Assembly (NCBI RefSeq): GCF_030246865.1
Contig: NZ_CP126738.1
Coordinates: 2,852,001 to 2,916,000 of the forward strand
DNA length: 64,000 bases
From: Microbacterium sp. zg-B96
GTDB lineage: Bacteria; Actinomycetota; Actinomycetes; Actinomycetales; Microbacteriaceae
Reading direction: 5' to 3'
Positions within the stretch are counted from its first letter, which is position 1; the number at the start of each line of letters is the position of its first letter. The notes under the pieces were generated by a model. It searched no databases and was not told the origin of the DNA. It was given only the letters and a program-made list of their open reading frames with translations. A program made the position numbers and the translations under genes. Shown here one piece after another: positions 1-8,551 of this stretch.

Positions 1-14
1 GTCGTGGTGCTCAT
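1..14 (-). CDS. Start of a further gene of the operon, cut by the window edge
   Basis: An ATG read on the minus strand at 14-12 shares ATGA with the TGA stop of the preceding CMD gene (13-11), the same coupling used at most junctions of this operon. Only about four codons (Met-Ser-Thr-Thr) are visible. CMD proteins of this type are often followed by an alkylhydroperoxidase-like gene, so that is the likeliest product, but nothing in the window shows it. Confidence 0.45.
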
Positions 15-616
15 GCTGCGGCCTCCTCGGCGATGGTCTGCAGGCCAGCGACGACCCGCTGCTGGAGCGACAGGAACGCCACCAGCTGAGACAGCGTCAC
101 GATGCCGTCCACGGACCACCCCGCCTCGGTCAGGGCAGCGAGTGCGGCGGCATCCGCCTCGCGGGGGCGCAGCACCAGCAGGTGCGCGTGTTCGAGCGCA
201 GTGGCAAGGCGCTCGCCGAGCTCGGCGCGGACGGCGTCGTCCGCCCGATAGCGCAGCCCCTCGGTGTTCTCGTGCTGTAGGCCCGGCTCGGCGTAGCGGC
301 CGAAGGGTCCGGATGCTGCGGCGGCGGATGCCTCGGCGGCCACGATCCCGGCACGGTCGGGGTCGATCGCCGCGGCCCGGTCGCGGTAGAACGCGGCGGT
401 GTCGTCGTCGCCGGTGACACGCGTGACGAACGCCGCCACCAGGGCCCGCTCGGCGAGGGTCACCTCGTCGGCGCTGCGCGGCGCGAACAGGGCGTCGAAG
501 CTCGTCTGGGTCTCGGTGCGCGTGACCGGCCGGCGCCGGCGCAGCGCGTCGAGGGTGGACCCGGGTTCGATGCCGACGATCGCGTCGACGACGTCCGGTG
601 GGGGGGCGGTGCTCAT
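11..616 (-). CDS. CMD (carboxymuconolactone decarboxylase-like) domain protein
   Basis: This 201-residue all-alpha protein resembles the CMD-domain proteins (Avi_7170-like) encoded beside luciferase-like monooxygenases. Members of the wider AhpD/CMD fold are peroxidases or decarboxylases, but I see no clear CxxC pair here, so peroxidase activity cannot be claimed. I chose the ATG at 616 because it overlaps the TGA of the upstream monooxygenase (ATGA at 613-616); an in-frame start at 628 would lie inside that gene. It is translated from the same message as the ABC importer and monooxygenase, so it probably handles a product or by-product of that oxidation. Exact role unknown. Confidence 0.7.
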   Translation of the reverse strand: MSTAPPPDVVDAIVGIEPGSTLDALRRRRPVTRTETQTSFDALFAPRSADEVTLAERALVAAFVTRVTGDDDTAAFYRDRAAAIDPDRAGIVAAEASAAAASGPFGRYAEPGLQHENTEGLRYRADDAVRAELGERLATALEHAHLLVLRPREADAAALAALTEAGWSVDGIVTLSQLVAFLSLQQRVVAGLQTIAEEAAA

Positions 617-1641
617 GCGTGGCTCCATTCGAGGGCGGGGGTGGATGCCGCGGCCTGCCAGCCCAGGGCCGGCGCGACGACGGTGGCGAACAGTTCGATC
701 GAGCGCAGCACCAGTTCGTGCGGCGCGTCGACGGAGTGCACCTGGAAGGCGATCTCGTCGGCGCGGGCGAGCACGGGATCGGCGGCGAGCGAGGCGGCAA
801 CCTCGTCGGGTGTGCCGATGTGGGTGTCGGTGGCGCGGATGAGCTCGTCCAGGTCGCCATCGGGGATCACCTGGCCCGTGCGGCGCAGCCCCTCGGCGGC
901 CCGGCGCAGGCCCGCCTCGGCGTACCGGCGGGCCTCGTCGCGGTCGTCGGCGACGAACACGGTGCGCGAGGCGGTGACGCGCGGCGTCGCGCCGGCGGGA
1001 AGCGCCTGAAGGTACGCGTCGATGATCGGGTCCTGGATCTCGGCGAGGGTCGCGTCGGGCGCATCGGCCGGGCGCGGCTGGGTGCGCGAGAGCAGCAGCC
1101 CGTCGCCGCTCACGCCCGCCCGGGTGCCGCCGCCGGCCGAGAACGTGGCCTGCCAGACGCGCTGGGCCAGCGACCCGGCGGCCGGATACAGGGTCGCGCC
1201 GCCACCGATGTCGCCACCGGACAGCGCCGCCTGCAGCACCGCCAGCTTGCGCTCGTACTGCAGCGTCTTCTCGTGCGGCTCGATGCCGAACGGCACGAAG
1301 GTCGCGGGAGATCCGCCGCTGCCCAGCCCCAGGTCGATGCGCCCACCGGAGAGCAGGTCGACCACGACGGCATCCTCGGCGACGCGCACCGGGTCCTCGA
1401 GGGTGAGGGTCACCACGCCGGTGCCGAGCCGGATGGACTCGGTGTGCGCGGCGACATGCGCGAGGAACACGAAGGGTGACGGCAGCCCGCCCTCGGCGGC
1501 GCGGAAGTGGTGCTGCGCGACCCAGGCGCGGCCGATCCCGAACCGCTCGGCGTGCTGGATCTGCTGCGTGGCGAGACGGAACCGCTCCGCCGGCGCGGCG
1601 TCGTCCAGCAGGCGGGTGAACAGTGCCAGGCGCTTGGTCAT
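613..1641 (-). CDS. LLM-class FMN-dependent monooxygenase
   Basis: This 342-residue protein has the bacterial luciferase-like TIM-barrel pattern: an N-terminal substrate strand, the block RAWVAQHHF near residues 39-47, then IRLGTGVV and GRIDLGLGSGG, which build the flavin pocket. It matches the putative FMN-dependent luciferase-like family typified by KPN_01858. Such enzymes use reduced FMN from a partner reductase and O2 to oxygenate small organic, often sulfur- or nitrogen-containing, compounds. A good Shine-Dalgarno (AAGGAG) precedes the start, and the ATG overlaps the stop of the ATPase gene (ATGA). Its place behind a peptide-type ABC importer suggests it attacks the imported compound. 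The substrate is not readable from the sequence, and no flavin reductase is seen here. Confidence 0.82.
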   Translation of the reverse strand: MTKRLALFTRLLDDAAPAERFRLATQQIQHAERFGIGRAWVAQHHFRAAEGGLPSPFVFLAHVAAHTESIRLGTGVVTLTLEDPVRVAEDAVVVDLLSGGRIDLGLGSGGSPATFVPFGIEPHEKTLQYERKLAVLQAALSGGDIGGGATLYPAAGSLAQRVWQATFSAGGGTRAGVSGDGLLLSRTQPRPADAPDATLAEIQDPIIDAYLQALPAGATPRVTASRTVFVADDRDEARRYAEAGLRRAAEGLRRTGQVIPDGDLDELIRATDTHIGTPDEVAASLAADPVLARADEIAFQVHSVDAPHELVLRSIELFATVVAPALGWQAAASTPALEWSHA

Positions 1642-3308
1642 GCCGGTACTCCTTCGGTGGGCACGGCTGCCGTTTGCGGCGCGGATCGCCGCGCGCCGCC
1701 GGGGATGGCGGCGAGCAGTCGTGCGGTGTCGTCGTGTTGCGGGTCGGTGAAGATCCGCTCGGTGGTGCCCGATTCCACGACCCGTCCCTGCCGCAGCACC
1801 GAGACGGTGTCGCTGATGCGGCGGACGACGGCCAGGTCGTGCGAGATGAACAGGTAGGTCACGCCCAGGTCCCGCTGCAGGTCTTCCAGCAGCCGCAGGA
1901 TCTGCGCCTGCACCGTGACATCCAGCGCCGACACGGCCTCGTCGAGCACGACGACGCGGGGGTTCAGCACGAGTGCGCGGGCGATCGCCACGCGCTGCCG
2001 CTGGCCGCCGGAGAGTTCGCGGGGATGCCGCTGCAGCACGGTGGATGCCAGCGCCACCCGGTCGACGATGTCGGCGACCCTCGTGCGGCGCTCGTCGGCC
2101 GTACCCAGCCGGTAGTTCACGAGCGGTTCGGCGATGATCGCCGCGACCTGCTGCCGCGGGTCGAGCGAGGCGAACGGGTTCTGGTAGACCATCTGCACGT
2201 CGCGCCGGAACGCCGCGGCGCTGGCCCGGTCCCGCCGCGCCACGTCGTGCCCGCCGGCGACGACGGAGCCGGCGGTGGGCCGCTGGAACCCCATCACGAT
2301 GCGGGCGATGGTGGTCTTGCCGGACCCGGACTCGCCGACGATCGCGTGGGTCGTGCCCGGCGCGACCTGGAACGACACGTCGTCGACGGCGCGGAGGGGT
2401 GCGCGCTTGCGGCCGCGCGGGAACTCCTGGGTGAGGGCGGACACGACGATGGCGGGCTCCGCGGATGCCGCTGCATCCGTCCCCGCTGCCGGCACCGACT
2501 GCGGCGCGCGCACCGCGATGTCGAACGAGGGCGCGTCGGCGATCAGCTGGCGCGTGTAGGCGCTCTGCGGGTCCTCCAGCACCCGCGTGGTGTCCCCCGC
2601 CTCCTGCACCCGGCCGTCCTGCAGCACCACGATGCGGTGGGAGCGGTCGGCGGCGACGGCCAGGTCGTGGGTGACCATGAGCACGGCGGTGCCGTGTTCG
2701 CGGCGCAGGTCGTCGATGAGGTCGAGGATCGTCTTCTGCACCGTCACGTCCAGCGCGCTGGTCGCCTCGTCCGCGATGAGCAGGGCCGGCTGCAGCGCGA
2801 TCGCCGCTGCGATGAGCACGCGCTGCTTCATGCCGCCGGACAGCTCATGCGGGTACTGGCGGGCGCGTACGTCGGGCTCGGGGATGCCGACGCGGTCGAG
2901 CAGTTCCAGCACCCGGCGCTTGCGTGCGTCATTGTCCTGCCAGCGGTGCACGCGCAGCACCTCTGCGACGGAGTCGCCGATGCGGGCCACCGGGTTGAGG
3001 GAGGAATGCGGGTCCTGCGGGATCCACCCGATGCGGGTGCCCCGCACCGAGCGGAACTGCCGGTCGGTCCAGCCGGTGACATCGAGGTCGCCCAGCAGCA
3101 CCCGGCCGCCGGTGATGCTGCCGTTGGAAGCCAGCAGGCCGGTCGCGGCCTGCGCCGTGGTGGTCTTGCCCGACCCCGACTCGCCCACCAGCGCCAGCAC
3201 TTCGCCGGGGGCGATCGTGAAGTCAACGCCGCGGACGGCGTGGGCCCGGGCACGGCCCACTTCGTAGGCGACCTCGAGGCCGGCGACGGTCAGTACGTCC
3301 TGCGACAT
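1638..3308 (-). CDS. ABC importer ATP-binding protein with two fused nucleotide-binding domains (DppD-DppF type)
   Basis: This 556-residue protein carries two complete ABC ATPase domains. The first has Walker A GESGSGKTT near residue 40, signature LSGGMKQRV and Walker B LLIADEATSALD. The second has GESGSGKTT, LSGGQRQRV and VVVLDEAVSALD. The two halves replace the separate DppD and DppF subunits of oligopeptide/dipeptide importers. The start at 3308 (ATGTCGCA on the minus strand) overlaps the permease stop in a TGATG; the longer open frame upstream is read-through across the permease gene. It energises the two permeases encoded immediately upstream. Fused ATPases of this kind are common in actinobacterial peptide/nickel-type systems. 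Confidence 0.9.
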   Translation of the reverse strand: MSQDVLTVAGLEVAYEVGRARAHAVRGVDFTIAPGEVLALVGESGSGKTTTAQAATGLLASNGSITGGRVLLGDLDVTGWTDRQFRSVRGTRIGWIPQDPHSSLNPVARIGDSVAEVLRVHRWQDNDARKRRVLELLDRVGIPEPDVRARQYPHELSGGMKQRVLIAAAIALQPALLIADEATSALDVTVQKTILDLIDDLRREHGTAVLMVTHDLAVAADRSHRIVVLQDGRVQEAGDTTRVLEDPQSAYTRQLIADAPSFDIAVRAPQSVPAAGTDAAASAEPAIVVSALTQEFPRGRKRAPLRAVDDVSFQVAPGTTHAIVGESGSGKTTIARIVMGFQRPTAGSVVAGGHDVARRDRASAAAFRRDVQMVYQNPFASLDPRQQVAAIIAEPLVNYRLGTADERRTRVADIVDRVALASTVLQRHPRELSGGQRQRVAIARALVLNPRVVVLDEAVSALDVTVQAQILRLLEDLQRDLGVTYLFISHDLAVVRRISDTVSVLRQGRVVESGTTERIFTDPQHDDTARLLAAIPGGARRSAPQTAAVPTEGVPA

Positions 3309-4222
3309 CAGCGACGTCCCTTCTCGGCGGCGACGGCGCTCAGCCGGTTGGCGCTGAGCACGACGATGACCACCACAACGCCCGGGAGGGTCGTGAGCCA
3401 CCACGCGGTGGCGATGTAGTTGCGGCCCTCCGCGATCATCAGCCCCCACTCCGGGATGGGCGGCGGGGCGCCGTAGCCGAGGAACCCGAGCGCCGAGATC
3501 GCCAGGATCGCAGCGCCGAAGTTGAGGGCGGCGAGCGCGAGCACCGGGGTGAGCGAATTGGGCAGGATGTGGCGGCGCAGCACCGCCCAGAACCGGCCGC
3601 CGCTGGCATAGGCGGCCTCGACGTAGTCCGTGCCCCGCACCCACAGCACCTCGGAGCGGGTGAGGCGGGCGAAGCTCGCGATCGCCCCGATGCCCACGGC
3701 GATCGCGGCCTGCACCGTGCCGAAGCCCAGGATGATGATGAGGCTCAGCGCCAGCAGCAGCCCCGGGATGGCCAGCAGCACGTCGACGATCCGCATGATG
3801 ACGTCGTCGACGATCCCGCCGACGGTGCCCGCGACGACCCCGAGGAACGTGCCTGCCACCAGTCCCACCGTGACGGCGACGAGGGCGCCGGAGAGCGACT
3901 GCACCGCGCCGTGGACGACGCGGGCGTACATGTCGCGCCCGGTGGCATCCGTGCCGAACGGATGCAGCGCGCTGGGCGCCTGCAGCGCGGCGGCGGCATC
4001 CCCTGCGAACGGGTCCAGCGGCGTGAACAGCCAGGGCACGATCGCCCAGGCGACGACGACGATCAGCACGAGCCACGACCCGATCTCGGTCGGGCGCACG
4101 CGCCGCACCCGCGCGCGCCACCCGGCGCGGCGGGGTGCGGCGGCGGTGGGCGGGTCGAGGCGGGCGGCGGCCTGCTCATCGACGATCTCGGTGCCGATCC
4201 CCACGAGGGTCTGCGCGCTCAT
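3308..4222 (-). CDS. ABC importer permease, DppC-like
   Basis: A 304-residue inner-membrane subunit. It has a cytoplasmic N-terminal tail, a first membrane segment at about residues 45-65, the conserved stretch HPFGTDATGRDMYARV typical of DppC/OppC, four or five further membrane helices, and an EAA-type loop around DYVEAAYASG that docks on the ATPase. The start at 4222 shares ATGA with the stop of the DppB-like gene. It pairs with that protein to form the translocation pore. Substrate unknown; the downstream monooxygenase suggests a small xenobiotic or sulfur compound rather than a nutritional peptide. Confidence 0.9.
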   Translation of the reverse strand: MSAQTLVGIGTEIVDEQAAARLDPPTAAAPRRAGWRARVRRVRPTEIGSWLVLIVVVAWAIVPWLFTPLDPFAGDAAAALQAPSALHPFGTDATGRDMYARVVHGAVQSLSGALVAVTVGLVAGTFLGVVAGTVGGIVDDVIMRIVDVLLAIPGLLLALSLIIILGFGTVQAAIAVGIGAIASFARLTRSEVLWVRGTDYVEAAYASGGRFWAVLRRHILPNSLTPVLALAALNFGAAILAISALGFLGYGAPPPIPEWGLMIAEGRNYIATAWWLTTLPGVVVVIVVLSANRLSAVAAEKGRR

Positions 4223-5166
4223 GCGGTGGCTCCTTCCTTCACGCGGCTGGCCAGCCGCGGATCCAGCAGCGGGTACAGCAGGTCGACGATGAGGTTCACG
4301 ACGACGAACGCGGCCGCCGCGAGCACGACGATCGCCAGCAGCACCGGGGTGTCCTGGTTTGTGACCGACTGCTCGGTGATGCGGCCGATGCCGGGCCGGG
4401 CGAAGACGGTCTCGGTGAGCACCGCGCCGCCGATCAGGTCGCCCAGCAGCAGCCCCGCCATCGTGAGCGTGGGCAGGATCGCGTTCTTGGCGACGTTGCG
4501 CCGGAGGATCCACGACGGCGACGCGCCGCGCGCCCGCACGACGGTCACGAACGGCTGCGCGGCGACGTCGTCGATGCTGCGCACCAGGATCTGCGCCAGC
4601 GGGGCGGACAGCGGCACCGCCAGGGTGATGACGGGGAGGATCAGTCCTTCGATGGGGCCCGGCGCAATGACCGACACCCAGCCCAGCTGGAAGCTCACGA
4701 CCTGCACGAGCATGATGCCGAACCAGAACGTGGGGATGGAGACCATGAGCGGCGGCAGCGACCGCAGCGCGTCGCGGATCCAGCCGAACCGCGGCACGCT
4801 GGACAGGAACGCGATGCCCGCCGCGATCAGCACGGCCACGACCAGGGCGATGCCGCCGAGGATCAGCGTGTGCGGGACCGCCTCGCCCAGCAGTTGCCGC
4901 ACCGGGGTGCCGGTCTGCAGCGAGTAGCCGAAGTCGCCGGCGACAAAGCCGAGCAGGGTGTGCACGTACTGCGCGTACAGCGGGGTATCCACGCCGAAGC
5001 GCTCCCGCACGTCGGCGATCTGCTGCGGAGAGAGCCCCAACTCGGGGTTTTCGTACTTGATCATGAGCGCGTCACCGGGGAGCGCCTGCAGCAGCAGGAA
5101 CGCCCCGGTGAACGCGACCAGCAAGACGACGACCGCCTGCCCGGCCCTGCGGACGAGGTACCTCAT
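4219..5166 (-). CDS. ABC importer permease, DppB-like
   Basis: A 315-residue permease with the DppB/OppB layout: an N-terminal membrane helix directly after the start (MRYLVRRAGQAVVVLLVAF), a periplasmic loop ending in the GDFGYSLQTGTPV region, five C-terminal helices and the EAA-like loop PFVTVVRARGASP. It forms a heterodimeric pore with the DppC-like subunit. Its ATG overlaps the stop of the binding-protein gene as TGATG at 5166. All junctions from 613 to 5168 overlap by 1-4 bases, which shows strict translational coupling. Confidence 0.9.
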   Translation of the reverse strand: MRYLVRRAGQAVVVLLVAFTGAFLLLQALPGDALMIKYENPELGLSPQQIADVRERFGVDTPLYAQYVHTLLGFVAGDFGYSLQTGTPVRQLLGEAVPHTLILGGIALVVAVLIAAGIAFLSSVPRFGWIRDALRSLPPLMVSIPTFWFGIMLVQVVSFQLGWVSVIAPGPIEGLILPVITLAVPLSAPLAQILVRSIDDVAAQPFVTVVRARGASPSWILRRNVAKNAILPTLTMAGLLLGDLIGGAVLTETVFARPGIGRITEQSVTNQDTPVLLAIVVLAAAAFVVVNLIVDLLYPLLDPRLASRVKEGATA

Positions 5167-6824
5167 CAGTCGCTGAGCCAGACTTCGTAGAAGCTCGGGC
5201 GGGCGACGGATTCGAAGGTGACGCCCTGCACATTCGTGGCGGTGCCGTACACCTGCGGCTCCTCGAACAGCGGGATGACGTAGGCCTGCTCGGCGAGGTA
5301 CTGCTGCACCGCCTGGCTGTCGGCGATGCGCGCGTCGGCATCCGGCTCGGATGCCACCGCCTGCAGCAGCTCCTCGAGCTTCGGGTCGCCGATGCTCTGG
5401 TCGTCGTAGTCCAGGTTCAGCAGCGCGTTGCGGTTCTGCGAGAAGAACTGGCTCTTGATGACATCGAGATCCGCGCGGGCGACCATCGAGTGGTTGATCT
5501 GCACCTGGTCCGCATCGCGGATCGCCTCGGCGGCGGTCCCGGCATCCGCCTTGAGGATCTGCAGATCCACGCCGAGCTTCTTCAGCTGCTGGCTGATGAG
5601 GGTGAGCGCCTCGAACGAGCGCGGCTGCGGTCCTGCTTCGTTGACCACGAGGGTGAGCTGTTCGCCGTCCTTCTCGCGGATCCCGTCGGACCCGACGGTC
5701 CAGCCGGCTTCGTCGAGCAGTTGCTCGGCTTTGTCGGGGTCGTAGGCGAACGCCTCGGCGGTGTCGACGTAGCCGAGCGCGCCCTGACTGAGCACCGACG
5801 TGGCCAGCGGGTACTTCTCGGAGTAGATCGTGTCGACCACCTCCTGGCGGTCGACGCCGGCGGTCAGGGCCTGGCGCACCCGGATGTCGGCGAGGATGCC
5901 GTCGCGGAACCGCAGGCTCAGCGCGTTGTTTACACCGTTGGTCTGCGGCGCGTAGATCGTGAACCCGGCCCCCTCCACCTGGGCCTCGTCCTGCGCCTCG
6001 ACGTAGCGGACGTAGTCGGCCTGGCCTGATAGCAGGGCGCCGATGCGCACGCTGTCTTCGGGGGTGACGTTGATCTGCACGGCGTCGAGGTACGCGCGGC
6101 CCTGGTGTGCGCGGTCCGGCGGCGCCCAGTCGTAGTCGTCGCGGGCGGTGAGGGTGAGGGTCGCGCCGATCTCCTCCGCGGTGATCGTGAACGGACCCGA
6201 CCCGATCACCTCGGCGGAGTTGCCGGGGGCGAACTGCTCGAGGGTGAAGTCGAGGGTGGATTCCGACAGCAGGCCGGAGTTGTTCGTCGACGTCGCCTGC
6301 AGGAAGCCGGGGGCGGGGGCGCTGAAGTGGAAGGTGACGGTGTCATCGTCGACCACTTCGCTGCGCTCGTAGTTGTTGATGGCCTCCGAGACGGTGAGGC
6401 CGCGTTCGGCGTCGCCCAGGCCGTACAGGTCGAAGTTCTTCGCGACCACCTCGGCGTTCAGGTCGCTGCCGTCGGAGAAGGTCACCCCGTCGCGCAGGTT
6501 GAAGGTGTACTCGGTGGCATCGGCGTTCACCTCCCAGTCGGTGGCGATCCAGGGCTTGAGCTCGAGCGTCTCGGGGTCTTGCCACACGAGCCGGTCGAAC
6601 ACGTTGTTGACGATGCCGCCGTTGGGATAGAACCCCGCCGACGGCGGGTAGAGCGTCGTGTGCGGCTGGTGCTCGAGGTACACCAGGGTGCCGCCCTCGA
6701 CGGGGTCGCCCGCGGCGGCGTTCGTACTGGGGCCGCCGGCCGGGGCGGCGCAGGCGGTGAGCGCGAGCAGAGCCAGTGCCGCGGTGGCCGCGGCGGCGGA
6801 ACGGTGCGGGAAGGAACGGGACAT
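5166..6824 (-). CDS. Extracellular solute-binding lipoprotein of the peptide-type ABC importer (SBP family 5)
   Basis: A 552-residue binding protein. A short signal sequence ends in a lipobox LTAC at about residue 25, so it is anchored to the outer face of the membrane. The mature part has the SBP family 5 signatures: DRLVWQDPETLELKPWIATDW after the first strand and YTFNLRDGVTFSDGS. It feeds the two permeases and the double ATPase downstream. In related loci (KPN_01854-type binding protein with KPN_01858-type monooxygenase) the same combination occurs, which supports a dedicated import-and-oxygenate pathway. First gene of the operon; I see no clear operator between it and the remnant at 6857-7211. 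Confidence 0.88.
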   Translation of the reverse strand: MSRSFPHRSAAAATAALALLALTACAAPAGGPSTNAAAGDPVEGGTLVYLEHQPHTTLYPPSAGFYPNGGIVNNVFDRLVWQDPETLELKPWIATDWEVNADATEYTFNLRDGVTFSDGSDLNAEVVAKNFDLYGLGDAERGLTVSEAINNYERSEVVDDDTVTFHFSAPAPGFLQATSTNNSGLLSESTLDFTLEQFAPGNSAEVIGSGPFTITAEEIGATLTLTARDDYDWAPPDRAHQGRAYLDAVQINVTPEDSVRIGALLSGQADYVRYVEAQDEAQVEGAGFTIYAPQTNGVNNALSLRFRDGILADIRVRQALTAGVDRQEVVDTIYSEKYPLATSVLSQGALGYVDTAEAFAYDPDKAEQLLDEAGWTVGSDGIREKDGEQLTLVVNEAGPQPRSFEALTLISQQLKKLGVDLQILKADAGTAAEAIRDADQVQINHSMVARADLDVIKSQFFSQNRNALLNLDYDDQSIGDPKLEELLQAVASEPDADARIADSQAVQQYLAEQAYVIPLFEEPQVYGTATNVQGVTFESVARPSFYEVWLSD

Positions 6825-6856
6825 GGCGGTGCTTTCTCTTCGGTGCGCGCGGCCGA

Positions 6857-7211
6857 TCAGGCGGTGGCCTGCGCGAGGTCGGCGATTTCAGTGGCGGCCG
6901 GCGGCAGCCCGAGCCGCTGGCGCGACAAGCGCGAGATCGGCCAGCTCGGCGGCCAGCGCACGGGACCGGGACGACGTGCCGGCATGCACGATCGGCAGGT
7001 GGCCCTGCGGCGGCCGGGCGGTGTTGAGGGGACCGGTCACCCGGATGTGCGTGCCGTGGGCGTCGGTGGCGTGCAGCCCGGCGGGGTCGATCAGCCGCGC
7101 GGCGTCGCGGCCGGGTTCGGCGTGTGCGCCCGGGTGCCGCCAGCCGGAGGGGTAGGCGCCCAGCGTGCGCACCATGGCCCCGAGGGTGAGGCGGCGGGAG
7201 GTGCGGGGCAT
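6857..7211 (-). pseudogene. Collapsed LLM-class monooxygenase (NtaA/SnaA/DszA-type) remnant
   Basis: The open frame 7211-6888 (107 codons) joins two separated parts of an NtaA-type flavin monooxygenase. Its first ~40 residues match the normal N-terminus (...GWRHPGAHAEPGRDAARLI). It then jumps straight to the middle of the family (HGTHIRVTGPLN, ARPPQGHLPIVHAG, RALAAELADLAL), which usually lies some 200 residues later. A third piece in another frame, RQRLGLPPAATEIADLAQATA ending at a TGA at 6857-6859, looks like the family's C-terminus. About three quarters of the gene has therefore been lost by internal deletions, leaving both ends. Intact members have about 430-460 residues. The flavin-binding core is missing, so no enzyme can result. 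The identification rests on recalled family patterns, not on an alignment. Confidence 0.65.
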
Positions 7212-7401
7212 TGTGTCTCCTGAGGTCGCGGACGGCGGTGCAGCCGACTGGTGGCGGCGTGCGGTCAGCGTAAGGAGGATGCGCCGGCCCCCGAAGGGGC
7301 GATCGGGGAATGTGTCGGCCTGTGTCGAGCGGGCAGGCGACGCCGGGTGGAGCGGGGGGCGCCGCGGCCCGTTGTATGGCGAAGTGTGACGCGCTGCCGC
7401 G

Positions 7402-8460
7402 TCAGCGCGGTGGTGTCGCGACCGCGCCGTGGCCGGGGCGGTGGAGGAACCCGGATGCCGCACCGAGTGCACCGCCGACGAGGGTGTCGACGATGCGCTC
7501 ACCGACGAAGGCGGTGCCCAGCTCCCCCGTCGCCGCGCCCGTCAGCAGCAGCACGAGCGGCGTGATGAACACCAGAGCCAGCCCGTAACTGCGCACCACG
7601 AGCAGCTCGACCACGAACTGCAGCAGGGCCAGGACCGCCGCGAGCCACAGGCCTTCGACACCCCACGGCGCGATGAGCAGGAACACTCCGGCGCCGGCGA
7701 CGGTGCCCAGCATCCGGTGCAGGCCGCGGGCCACGGCGACCCGGCGACCGACCGCCACCCCCACCACGCCGAGCGCCGCACCGACGACCCAGTACGTCCG
7801 CTGCGGGTCGACGGCCGCCCCGATGGCGGTGCCCACGATCGTCACGACCGCGGCGCGCAGGAACATCGTGCCGGCGACGCCGGTGAGCACCGGGCGGGGA
7901 AGCAGGTGCCGCAGTGGCCGCGCCGAGACGCGGCGCACGCTCGGCCACAGCAGCGGGGTCAGCGCGAGCAGGTAGGCGAAGCCGATGCCGAGCGCCAGGG
8001 TGCCCAGGTAGGTCAGCGATTGGGCGGCATCCATCGCGGAGGCGATCTGGCCACTGAGCCCGTAGATCAGCACGAAGAACAGCGGCCCCGGTGCGCCGAG
8101 GGCCAAGCCGTACATCGTGGCCGCCGCCAGCAGGGCCACGATGACCAGACCGGCGAGCGAAAGGGCGGGGACGTGTGCGCACGCGACGCCCAGCGCGGCG
8201 GCGGCGAGCAGCCCCGCTCCGATGAACGGGAGCACTCGCGCGCGTTCGGCCGGCGGCAGGGCGCTGGCGTGGATGATCACGAAGGCACCGGCGGCTGCGC
8301 GGTAGCCCAGTTCCGGTGCGCCCAGCACGGTGAACACCGCGATCGGGGCGACCATGGCGACGGCGGCCTGCAGGGCGAGCGGCCAGCGCGGCGCCGGAGC
8401 AGGGGTCAGCCGGAAGAGTCCGGCGACGATGTCGGTCAGCGCGGCGCGCGCACGCGACAT
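7402..8460 (-). CDS. FUSC-like multi-pass membrane protein
   Basis: A 352-residue membrane protein with about ten hydrophobic helices in two similar halves (residues ~25-160 and ~200-330). Each half contains a run such as GYRAAAGAFVIIHA or TYWVVGAALGVVGVAVGRRVA, as in FUSC/aromatic-acid-exporter (YhfK/AaeB-like) proteins. The usual long cytoplasmic domain is absent. The ATG at 8460 is preceded by a good ribosome site (GGAGG, 4-8 bases away); the longer frame to 8571 has none. Likely an efflux or permease-like protein of unknown substrate. It is divergent from the gene at 8552. Confidence 0.7.
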   Translation of the reverse strand: MSRARAALTDIVAGLFRLTPAPAPRWPLALQAAVAMVAPIAVFTVLGAPELGYRAAAGAFVIIHASALPPAERARVLPFIGAGLLAAAALGVACAHVPALSLAGLVIVALLAAATMYGLALGAPGPLFFVLIYGLSGQIASAMDAAQSLTYLGTLALGIGFAYLLALTPLLWPSVRRVSARPLRHLLPRPVLTGVAGTMFLRAAVVTIVGTAIGAAVDPQRTYWVVGAALGVVGVAVGRRVAVARGLHRMLGTVAGAGVFLLIAPWGVEGLWLAAVLALLQFVVELLVVRSYGLALVFITPLVLLLTGAATGELGTAFVGERIVDTLVGGALGAASGFLHRPGHGAVATPPR

Positions 8461-8551
8461 GGGTCCTCCGGAGGTGGGCGTGAGCCTTCCACGGTAGTGC
8501 GCGGTGATCCGGGCATGCTGAGTGTCGACGTGCGGTGGTAGCGTCCCGGCC

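Noticed and set aside
1623..3419. 598-codon open frame on the plus strand opposite the ABC ATPase gene
   Set aside because: It is an antisense shadow. The minus strand has Walker and signature motifs and coupled neighbours, while the plus-strand translation is low-complexity Arg/Gly/His-rich and has no ribosome site.
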